Of a stretch of 5,009 nt of DNA, positions 1-5,009 are shown one piece after another (the first letter of the stretch is position 1; the number at the start of each line of letters is the position of its first letter). The notes under the pieces are model-generated. The model was given only the letters and a program-made list of their open reading frames with translations. It was not told where the DNA came from and searched no databases. Source of the DNA: Acetatifactor sp. (GTDB lineage: Bacteria; Bacillota; Clostridia; Lachnospirales; Lachnospiraceae); the NCBI GenBank assembly GCA_016303085.1, contig JAEDMI010000186.1, forward strand, positions 1-5,009, given 5' to 3'. The position numbers and the translations under genes are program-made.

Positions 1-834
1 AAATGTCCTTCCGCCCAAAGATACACCCTGATTTGCCGCAAGCCAGTGGAGGACGTTGTGCACTTTCTGTGAGGCATCATAACTAACGGTCACTGCTTGC
101 TGGGCATCAAAGAATCTGCCACGGTAGGTAAATCCAGAGGTATCATTTGCGGAAATCAGCTTTGCGTTTGCATTTCCGTTTGCCGTGATAATCTTCTTAG
201 GGTGTTGACTGGATGGAACTGCATACGCCCCTGATACCATACAGAATGCTGTTTCCCGGTTTTGCTGGGATGCATAATAGTTGATGAATGATTGAAAAAG
301 GGTTCTGTCTTTCCAGCATTCTGGAGGCACCCTCCCGTCCGGTGATAGTATTCTCCAACACACGATCAACTTTTCCTTGACCGGAAGCCCCTTTTCATCC
401 AAGGTAATCAGGCCAAATCGTTCCAGGTCAGAAAGAATAGTCCCCTTTTCCACGTATCGGGCAACCGTATGTAGTTTGGGATGCACAAAATCCGAATTCT
501 CCCATGCATGGAGCTGTGTGAGGTAGGCTGAATATTTCTCTGGATAACTAGGCGTCAGGAATCGAATCTGGTCGCACAATGGGTGTGCACAGGATGTTTC
601 TCCTGTCCTTCCTGCAGATTGTTCCGTTACAGGTATAATGATGGCGGCATTGGATTTATCCGCCAAGCTAGCGCTGAGAATATTGCCATCTTCATCCAAG
701 GTTATCTCAATATCCGAATTGACAATTTGGTGAGATACAGGTACCAATGGTTCCTTTAGCTCGGTTAAATACTGACCGGCATAGGTTTTCTCCAATGTGC
801 AGTATGTATCATATGCCTGTTCCATCAACCCCAT
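1..834 (-). CDS. cas8c: Type I-C Cascade large subunit Cas8c (Csd1 family), N-terminal part, cut by window edge
   Basis: This is the N-terminal 278 codons of the large subunit of the type I-C interference complex. In this family Cas8c recognises the PAM and helps position Cas3 on the R-loop. The frame is open from the ATG at 834 to base 1. Family members are usually about 550-650 residues, so roughly half is missing. Visible family features are an early LDEDGNIL segment (about residue 46), the YLTQLHAW and LHTVARYVEKG helical stretch, a TAFCMVSG core strand (about residues 197-204), and VSYDASQKVHNVLHWLAANQG near the edge, which is the characteristic Csd1 'SYD..Q..HN.L.WL...QG' block. The ATG directly abuts the cas5 TAA, and a GGAGGT at 847-842 sits 7 nt upstream within the end of cas5, so the start is well supported and the two genes are probably translationally coupled. 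The product was identified by motif recognition without a database search. Confidence 0.93.
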   Translation of the reverse strand, partial: MGLMEQAYDTYCTLEKTYAGQYLTELKEPLVPVSHQIVNSDIEITLDEDGNILSASLADKSNAAIIIPVTEQSAGRTGETSCAHPLCDQIRFLTPSYPEKYSAYLTQLHAWENSDFVHPKLHTVARYVEKGTILSDLERFGLITLDEKGLPVKEKLIVCWRILSPDGRVPPECWKDRTLFQSFINYYASQQNRETAFCMVSGAYAVPSSQHPKKIITANGNANAKLISANDTSGFTYRGRFFDAQQAVTVSYDASQKVHNVLHWLAANQGVSLGGRTF

Positions 835-1566
835 TTAATCCACCTCCCCAAACTCCTGAATTCCGATAAAGTTTTCGTGGTCTTTTCCGAAAGGCTTCAT
901 GCTCATTTTTCGCAGAGGCTTTTGCCCCGGGCAGTCTTCCGGCCTCAGGAAAGAAATAACCCCTCTTTTCATCACCGGATACCAGAACCTGGCTGTCATC
1001 ATGCCTTTGGTTTCTTCGGAATATGCCTCGTCAGGATATGTGATTCCGTGATACATCAATCCAAAGCTCAATTCCGGCAGATCGTCATAGGCTCCTTTCC
1101 CACTTCCAAATTCACAGGGCTCTACATAACCCTGGCATTCTCTGGTACCGAGGAATACATCTCTGCGCCCGCCCTTGCGGATCATGCGAAGGGCAATTTG
1201 GTGATGCTTGTTCTCGTTCCAGTCCCCGCTCAATTCCGGGCGATTCTCATTCCACTCGAAGTAGGCACGAACCTGATAACAGCAATCTTTCAAGTAGGTA
1301 TAGTAGGCAAGGTCGTTTCCGCCTCCATAGTTAATCGGACGAATACCCTTGACCTCCGTCTGAATAGGATTCATCACCCGCACCTCGCTGATCCGCCACG
1401 TGATTGAGGGCTTCCAGTACACTGAGGATAGAATTCCCTTTAGTGCTTCATAGGTTGGAATCTGGTAGCTGCACTTTTCACCGCCGAGACGCATAATCGG
1501 ATCAGAAAACAGCGCATAATCTCCGGTTACCTGAAACTCAACGATATTTGGATATTTTGTTTTCAA
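835..1566 (-). CDS. cas5c: Type I-C Cas5c (Cas5d), crRNA-processing endoribonuclease and Cascade subunit
   Basis: In type I-C systems, which lack Cas6, Cas5c cuts pre-crRNA at the repeat hairpin and stays on the crRNA 5' handle in Cascade. The 243-residue product is of normal length. The N-terminus has the Cas5 RAMP signature (VEFQVTGDYALFSDP, then the P-T-Y-EALKGIL helix). The residues shown to be catalytic in Bacillus halodurans Cas5d (Tyr46, Lys116, His117) appear to have counterparts at Y50, K120 and H121, all at the same offset of four. The conserved FLGTREC.GYVEP segment follows at about 138-150, and SFGLMYHGITYPDE is a later Cas5c block. I chose the TTG at 1566 because a GGGAGGT (1579-1573) lies 6 nt upstream and the product then begins MKTKYPNIVEFQ. 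An upstream TTG at 1581 would add five residues but has no ribosome site at the right distance. The start lies 2 nt after the cas3 stop. Confidence 0.95.
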   Translation of the reverse strand: MKTKYPNIVEFQVTGDYALFSDPIMRLGGEKCSYQIPTYEALKGILSSVYWKPSITWRISEVRVMNPIQTEVKGIRPINYGGGNDLAYYTYLKDCCYQVRAYFEWNENRPELSGDWNENKHHQIALRMIRKGGRRDVFLGTRECQGYVEPCEFGSGKGAYDDLPELSFGLMYHGITYPDEAYSEETKGMMTARFWYPVMKRGVISFLRPEDCPGQKPLRKMSMKPFGKDHENFIGIQEFGEVD

Positions 1567-1568
1567 AA

Positions 1569-3986
1569 CTACACCTCCCAATAGTCGTTTATTCCCTTTT
1601 GAATAGAAAAGCCAGTATCTTCATCATAAAAACCATCTGCTAATACGAATACACTCTCTTCAAACAGAGGCATCACAGCTCCCAATTGCAACAGTTTATC
1701 CAACTGATATTGATAAAGGGAAACGGAATACCCTTTTGCTTCTTCAATCAGTCCCTTGATTTCTTCCCAATCTTTTGCGCCATGTATTTGCGTGATATTT
1801 ATCAGCTGCTCCCGAATATCCCGTCCTTTTCCATAGGGGACCAGAACGTCAGTGGTATTCTGGTCAAAGACCTGGAACAGTTTTCCTGCAAGACCAAATG
1901 CCTGCCGAAGAAAATATCGATTGGCGTTTTCACAATTGGCATCTGCGTACTTGGGGTTGTCCGATAAAAGATGGTAGATAGAGCCGTATTCTTTTGTAAC
2001 ATCGTCTTGGTAATCAGCTTCCATGTTATTGTAAAGCAGAGTGTAATAAAACGCAATCGCTTTTTTACTGGATAAATCCCCTTGAAACCGTTCCGGATTC
2101 TTCCGGAATGCATCCAAAAGTGCTATTGTGGCGTTTTTGCCCCAGACAATGTCCTGAAGGTGAAACAGTTTTTCATCCATGCATTGAACAATGCTGACTG
2201 GCGCCGGTTCTGCTTGCTCCGCATGCCGGTTGCATCGTCCAGCTGATTGAATGACACTGTCCATTCCTGCGGTAAGGCGAATTACCTGTTGGAACGAGAT
2301 GTCAACACCTGCTTCAATCACCTGCGTTGAAATACAGACCAACTTCTTTCCACCTGTTTTGGCTTCTTCCAATGCAGTCTCCAATGCTTGCAGGGTGGTT
2401 CTTCGGTGCGCTGTACACATGGCGGCAGAAAGATGAAAACATCGATACCCCTTATTCCGGATCTCCCGAAACAGAAACGCCGCTTCATCTTTCTTATTGC
2501 ATACCACGAGAAGACTATTACATTCCTGCAAAGAGTTTTCAATTATCTGTGGGAGCTCTGCCAAGCGCAGGCAGCCGGCATCTCGGATTTCCGTTCGCTT
2601 AAATACATCCCACAAACCTGGCACCGGAAGGACAATGTCGTCGGGTTTACGAAGCAGGGGATGTTGGACACTTTCCAAGCCAGGTTGGGTTGCAGAGCAG
2701 AGAACCACTGTAGCACCGCAGATTTCCGATAAGAAATTAACTGTGAGATTAAAGAGGGTGAGCATTTTGGTAGGGACGGTCTGAACCTCGTCGATCACGA
2801 TGATGCTATTGGTTAGGGAATGAAACCGGCGGACAGAGCTTGTTTTCCCGGAGAAGCAGGTATTCATCAATTGAACAAGTGTTGTGATAATTACAGGCGC
2901 TTCCCAGGAATCCATCAGCAGCTCAAAATTCTGAAGCTGCTCCAAGGCATTCTCCGATTCTGCAAAATTAGAATGATGTTCCAAAATCAGGGAGTTGTCC
3001 CCAATATAGTCCCGGATGATATCGGCATTCTGATCCAAAATGGAAAGCAACGGAGAAGTAAATATAATTCGCGACTTGTTCCACCTCTTTGCATGGGTCA
3101 GAGCGTAACGCAAGCTGGAGAGTGTCTTTCCTCCCCCGGTGGGGACGTTCAATCGAAATACTCCGCCGGGACGGTCAGCAAAGGAAGCGCAAGTATCGGA
3201 AATCGCTCGCCGGGCACGGTTGATATCTTTATCCATGGAGAAACTGTTGAGCTTTGCTTCTATACGGGTAAGGCAATCAGACCAGATTAGCCGCATATTT
3301 TCCGGACAACGTGAAGAAGATTCACCGCTCATAAACGCAGCAGTATCTCTTCTGTCTCCCTCGATTACTGCTGACAGCAACATCCGTGCAAGAAGACCTA
3401 TATAGAAAAAGGTTTCTCCGTTTGCCAGCTCCACATCCTCTTGCTGGGACAGGGTTGAGATTTTTCCGATTATTGGGGTCATCTCATGGACGGAAGCAGC
3501 AAAACGTGCATCCAGTTCTTCTTTGGGAGCGCACTGCTGAAGATAGTTTTCCACCGACTCTGTATATCCGATGCCTTCCTTTGTTTGCCGATGATAAAAA
3601 CCGCTGTTCTGCCGTTCATCCACACAGTCAAAAAGGCCGTGATGGCTCCCGATTGCAAAAGCGATGAGCTCTGCTGTGATTTCTTCATAACCCAATTCTT
3701 CCGAATCGTGCCACCGATCCAAGGCAAACCGTGCTCCTGCAAAAGAATGGTTGACGCTTCCTCGCTTTGCATTTGCATCCCCGTCAACCGCACTTTTTAA
3801 GTAAGAGGAATATTCTTCTTTGCATTTTCCCATATCATGCATGAGTGATGCAAGATACGCTGTGTCAGACATTCCGACTGCTTTCAGAGAATCGGAAGCG
3901 TATTGTGCTGCGCCACGACAGTGCTCCGCAACAGTCTGTTTCCGCTTGTCCTGTGAGATATGTGCCAAATATACTGTGCCAGTCAA
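1569..3986 (-). CDS. cas3: Type I-C CRISPR-associated nuclease/helicase Cas3, intact HD + DEAD-like helicase
   Basis: This is the effector of type I interference. It is recruited to Cascade-bound DNA, then unwinds and degrades it 3'-5'. The 805-residue protein is full length for a fused HD-helicase Cas3. The HD nuclease domain (about 1-215) has H22, H50-D51 with K54, H80 and the H115-H116 pair (GSHHG), so the metal site looks complete. The helicase follows, with Walker A PTGGGKT at 282-288, the DEVQ box at 399-402, SAT at 431-433, motif V ISTQVIEAGVD at 552-562 and motif VI QSAGRCNR at 580-587. A C-terminal domain follows. No frameshift or missing catalytic residue is seen. The start is the TTG at 3986, because GAGGAGGG at 4001-3994 lies 7 nt upstream and the product enters the family's Y.AHI..D...QTVAEH N-terminus after five residues. 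The ATG at 3993 touches the Shine-Dalgarno and is out of frame. It is the first complete gene of the operon. Confidence 0.96.
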   Translation of the reverse strand: MTGTVYLAHISQDKRKQTVAEHCRGAAQYASDSLKAVGMSDTAYLASLMHDMGKCKEEYSSYLKSAVDGDANAKRGSVNHSFAGARFALDRWHDSEELGYEEITAELIAFAIGSHHGLFDCVDERQNSGFYHRQTKEGIGYTESVENYLQQCAPKEELDARFAASVHEMTPIIGKISTLSQQEDVELANGETFFYIGLLARMLLSAVIEGDRRDTAAFMSGESSSRCPENMRLIWSDCLTRIEAKLNSFSMDKDINRARRAISDTCASFADRPGGVFRLNVPTGGGKTLSSLRYALTHAKRWNKSRIIFTSPLLSILDQNADIIRDYIGDNSLILEHHSNFAESENALEQLQNFELLMDSWEAPVIITTLVQLMNTCFSGKTSSVRRFHSLTNSIIVIDEVQTVPTKMLTLFNLTVNFLSEICGATVVLCSATQPGLESVQHPLLRKPDDIVLPVPGLWDVFKRTEIRDAGCLRLAELPQIIENSLQECNSLLVVCNKKDEAAFLFREIRNKGYRCFHLSAAMCTAHRRTTLQALETALEEAKTGGKKLVCISTQVIEAGVDISFQQVIRLTAGMDSVIQSAGRCNRHAEQAEPAPVSIVQCMDEKLFHLQDIVWGKNATIALLDAFRKNPERFQGDLSSKKAIAFYYTLLYNNMEADYQDDVTKEYGSIYHLLSDNPKYADANCENANRYFLRQAFGLAGKLFQVFDQNTTDVLVPYGKGRDIREQLINITQIHGAKDWEEIKGLIEEAKGYSVSLYQYQLDKLLQLGAVMPLFEESVFVLADGFYDEDTGFSIQKGINDYWEV

Positions 3987-4035
3987 AGGGCATCCCTCCT
4001 CTTGTAAACTGTTATGACTGTTAATGAAATTATAA
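3987..4035 (-). promoter_or_regulatory. Leader of intact cas3: Shine-Dalgarno, possible -10 box and short tandem repeat
   Basis: This 49-nt stretch lies between the remnant stop and the intact cas3 start. It holds GAGGAGGG (4001-3994), which fixes the TTG start 7 nt away. It also holds a perfect TATAAT (minus strand 4034-4029), but no convincing -35 box at 16-18 nt. Two adjacent near-identical units read ACTGTTATG and ACTGTTAATG on the plus strand (4008-4016 and 4017-4026). The Shine-Dalgarno is certain. A second promoter with the repeat as an operator is only a possibility. Confidence 0.45.
4008..4026. repeat. Short tandem repeat ACTGTTATG / ACTGTTAATG in the cas3 leader
   Basis: Two 9-10 bp units lie end to end and differ by a single inserted A. 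They fall at the start point expected from the TATAAT at 4034-4029 and just upstream of the cas3 ribosome site. This could be a regulator half-site pair or replication slippage in AT-rich DNA. Confidence 0.4.
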
Positions 4036-4090
4036 TCATTTATATGTCCAATAAAATGTACATAAAGCCAAAATGGAACATTTTCCTCTC
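4036..4090. other. Probable recombination seam between two type I-C cas3 genes
   Basis: Cas3 homology in the remnant fades within this interval, and G+C drops from about 56% on its right to about 22% across 4021-4080, before settling to the mid-40s in the intact cas3. No insertion-sequence ends, transposase fragment or tRNA edge was seen. An 8-bp direct repeat CATTTTCC occurs at 4079-4086 and 4090-4097 but is too short to be diagnostic. The exact joint cannot be placed without a related uninterrupted locus. Confidence 0.5.
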
Positions 4091-4326
4091 ATTTTCCCAC
4101 ACTCCAAAGCCCCTGCTGTGGCATGATCCACCTTCGGGCCGCCCAGGAGCCGTTTTTGAAATTCTTGTGAGGTTTTCCCAATGTCGTGGGCATACCCCAG
4201 CAGCTTCCCGCGTTTTTCCTCTCCAAAGGCAGCCGCAAAGGAGGCGCACCTTTCTGCGGTTCCCTCCAGGTGCTCCTCCACGGTTTGCTTTGTCCCATCT
4301 TCCCGAATATGGGCATCGTACATCAT
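4036..4326 (-). pseudogene. Truncated second cas3: HD-domain N-terminal remnant, lacking HH motif and helicase
   Basis: A 96-codon open frame encodes the start of a different type I-C Cas3. It opens MMYDAHIREDGTKQTVEEH, continues to GYAHDIGKTSQEFQKRLLGG and reaches VDHATAGALE. It thus holds the HD residues H19, H47-D48, K51 and H68. Family resemblance fades after about residues 80-89 (SILALC), just where GHH should follow, and the tail TFYWTYK is read from AT-rich DNA. The helicase and the rest of the HD domain are absent. Aligned by eye to the intact neighbour, only blocks such as Y.AHI..D..KQTV.EH and HD.GK match, so it is a diverged paralogue. It is about 56% G+C, unlike the cas block. A GGAGGAG at 4337-4331 lies 4 nt before the ATG at 4326 and 7 nt before the ATG at 4323, so either could start translation. 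It may be translated, but nuclease activity is unlikely without the HH pair. Confidence 0.85.
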
Positions 4327-4337
4327 TTCTCTCCTCC
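4327..4337 (-). promoter_or_regulatory. Shine-Dalgarno of the cas3 remnant
   Basis: GGAGGAG at 4337-4331 is followed by AGAA and two consecutive ATG codons (4326 and 4323). The spacing to the second ATG (7 nt) is the more usual one, which would make the peptide start MYDAHI as in many type I-C Cas3 proteins. The intact site argues that the fragment is still translated. Confidence 0.7.
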
Positions 4338-4355
4338 AAAACAGCTTTTTTGATC

Positions 4356-4384
4356 ATTATAGCAAAAATCCGATTCAAGGACAA
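4356..4384 (-). promoter_or_regulatory. Sigma-70/SigA-type promoter in front of the cas3 remnant (likely drives the whole cas region)
   Basis: On the minus strand, TTGTCC at 4384-4379 and a perfect TATAAT at 4361-4356 are separated by exactly 17 nt. Transcription would start near 4349, giving a leader of about 22 nt with GGAGGAG ahead of the ATG at 4326. It lies just past the terminator, as expected for a new transcription unit. No terminator-like hairpin was seen between the remnant and the intact cas3, so transcripts could run through both. Promoter activity is inferred from consensus match only. Confidence 0.75.
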
Positions 4385-4397
4385 CGGCCTGCACCAC

Positions 4398-4441
4398 AAA
4401 AAAAGACCATGGAGCTCCGAAAAGGGGAGTCCATGGTCTTT
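4398..4441 (-). terminator. Intrinsic hairpin terminator of the right-hand surface-protein gene
   Basis: The arms AAAGACCATGG (4402-4412) and CCATGGTCTTT (4431-4441) pair perfectly over 11 bp. The helix extends inward by an A-T pair (4413/4430) and, after one bulged G, by CTCC/GGAG (4415-4418/4426-4429), around a 7-nt loop. On the minus strand the hairpin is followed by seven U residues (4404-4398, the last pairs overlapping the stem base). It begins 9 nt after the stop at 4450. The plus-strand side (TCTTTCTTTT) is also T-rich, so it may work in both directions. It separates the right-hand gene from the promoter of the cas region, which starts only about 14 nt further on. Confidence 0.88.
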
Positions 4442-4449
4442 CTTTTGGG

Positions 4450-5009
4450 TTAGGAAACCAGAGTGGGGATGATCTTTGCGTTGGTGTAGATGATGTGGTC
4501 GCTGGCCTCGGAGCCCTCAATGGTTTTATCACCTTGCAAGAGCTCTGCGGTGAGCACCAGCTTGTAGTTGGCGTAGGTCAAGCCTGCCTTTTCAAACGCT
4601 GCGCCTGTGATCACATCCATGTCCACCTCGATCTCAATGGGGACGCTGCTGTTGAAGCCGGTATCGTCAATCCTAAATTCCGCCGCACCGTCACGCACAC
4701 TTGCGGCAGCGGTGGAGATGACAGTGGGATTCCCCTTGGGAGAGACCGTGATGGAGTTCAGATAGCTGCTCAAAGGCACGCTTACATCCACGTAGCCACC
4801 GTTATCCGCCTTTTGCAGCAGTGTAACACTGATCTTCAGCTTGTCTGCCGAGGATGCATTGGTCAGCTCGTGGACGTCATAGAGGGCTGCGGACAGGATC
4901 TGATAGTCACCGTTGCTGTCCAGGTCGTTGATGCCAAGCTGGCTCCAGCCGTAGCGCTGCGTGCCGTAGGCGTTCTCGTAGGCGTTGTAGGTCAGCGTGG
5001 CAAGATGCA
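4450..5009 (-). CDS. C-terminal part of an unrecognised, probably secreted or surface, beta-rich protein (5' end outside window)
   Basis: The frame is open from the right edge to a TAA at 4452-4450, giving 185 visible residues. A GTG at 4791 is not the likely start, because the same frame continues upstream with the same composition to the edge. The residues are Thr/Ser/Asn/Tyr-rich with alternating hydrophobic stretches (KLKISVTLLQK, YVDVSVPLSSYL, VPIEIEVDMDV, NYKLVLTAELLQG), as in stacked beta-sandwich modules of extracellular Firmicute proteins. A DLDSNGDY segment near the visible start loosely resembles a calcium-binding loop but is not a convincing EF-hand or dockerin. No LPXTG motif, S-layer repeat or C-terminal membrane segment is seen, and it ends IIYTNAKIIPTLVS. 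G+C is about 57%. It ends 8 nt before a strong terminator, so it is probably a separate transcription unit unrelated to the Cas genes. Family and function are not recognised. Confidence 0.7.
   Translation of the reverse strand, partial: HLATLTYNAYENAYGTQRYGWSQLGINDLDSNGDYQILSAALYDVHELTNASSADKLKISVTLLQKADNGGYVDVSVPLSSYLNSITVSPKGNPTVISTAAASVRDGAAEFRIDDTGFNSSVPIEIEVDMDVITGAAFEKAGLTYANYKLVLTAELLQGDKTIEGSEASDHIIYTNAKIIPTLVS

Noticed and set aside
877..1407. Long plus-strand open frame (176 codons) opposite cas5c
   Set aside because: It lies wholly antisense to a confidently identified Cas5c, has no ribosome site and shows no recognisable protein family.
2820..3290. Plus-strand open frame of 156 codons inside cas3
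   Set aside because: It is antisense to the cas3 helicase core with all motifs intact on the minus strand. No independent support.
3877..3993. Short minus-strand frame from the ATG at 3993
   Set aside because: The ATG touches the Shine-Dalgarno with no spacer, and the frame is out of phase with cas3, closes after a few dozen codons and resembles nothing.
4039..4066. Imperfect inverted repeat TTTATATGT / ACATAAA at the seam
   Set aside because: Only a few pairs with an internal offset in very AT-rich DNA. Not enough for an operator, terminator or transposon end.
4079..4097. 8-bp direct repeat CATTTTCC as a possible target-site duplication
   Set aside because: The copies are 3 nt apart with no mobile element between them, so they cannot flank an insertion.
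4014..4472. Plus-strand open frame of 152 codons across the remnant and terminator
   Set aside because: It runs through a clear terminator hairpin and antisense to the HD remnant, has low-complexity composition and lacks a ribosome site. It is an antisense shadow.
1..5009. CRISPR array or solo repeat
   Set aside because: No regularly spaced 30-37 bp repeats or isolated type I-C-like repeats were seen. In type I-C loci the array usually follows cas2, which would be left of the window.

Overview
The window is the promoter-proximal end of a type I-C (Dvulg-type) CRISPR-Cas operon on the minus strand. It reads right to left: cas3 (3986-1569), cas5c (1566-835), then the first 278 codons of cas8c/csd1, which runs off the left edge. 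The three genes are packed with 2-nt and 0-nt gaps, and each has a strong purine-rich Shine-Dalgarno. The usual I-C order continues with cas7, cas4, cas1, cas2 and the repeat array. Those would lie to the left, outside the window, and no CRISPR repeats are visible here.

Upstream of the intact cas3 lies a second, clearly different cas3 start (4326-4036). It is an in-frame 96-codon piece carrying the first HD-nuclease motifs (H19, H47-D48, K51, H68). It stops before the HH motif and lacks the whole helicase. It keeps the best promoter in the window (TTGTCC-N17-TATAAT) and a GGAGGAG ribosome site. The two cas3 N-termini are related but far apart in sequence, so this is not a recent tandem duplication. 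The simplest reading is that a resident type I-C operon was replaced, from within its cas3 HD domain, by a different type I-C operon, which may now also be read from the old promoter.

Base composition fits this. The right-hand gene and the HD remnant are about 56-58% G+C by hand count, the seam at about 4020-4080 is about 22%, and sampled lines of the cas3-cas5-cas8 block range from 38 to 52% (mid-40s on average).

Right of the remnant, a strong hairpin terminator (4398-4441) closes an unrelated minus-strand gene. Its last 185 codons (5007-4450) encode an unrecognised, probably secreted or surface-exposed, beta-rich protein C-terminus.

The strong Shine-Dalgarno sites, TTG starts and Cas protein style suggest a Firmicute, most likely a gut-type Clostridia lineage of medium-high G+C (Oscillospiraceae-like). 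That placement is inference from style and composition only.
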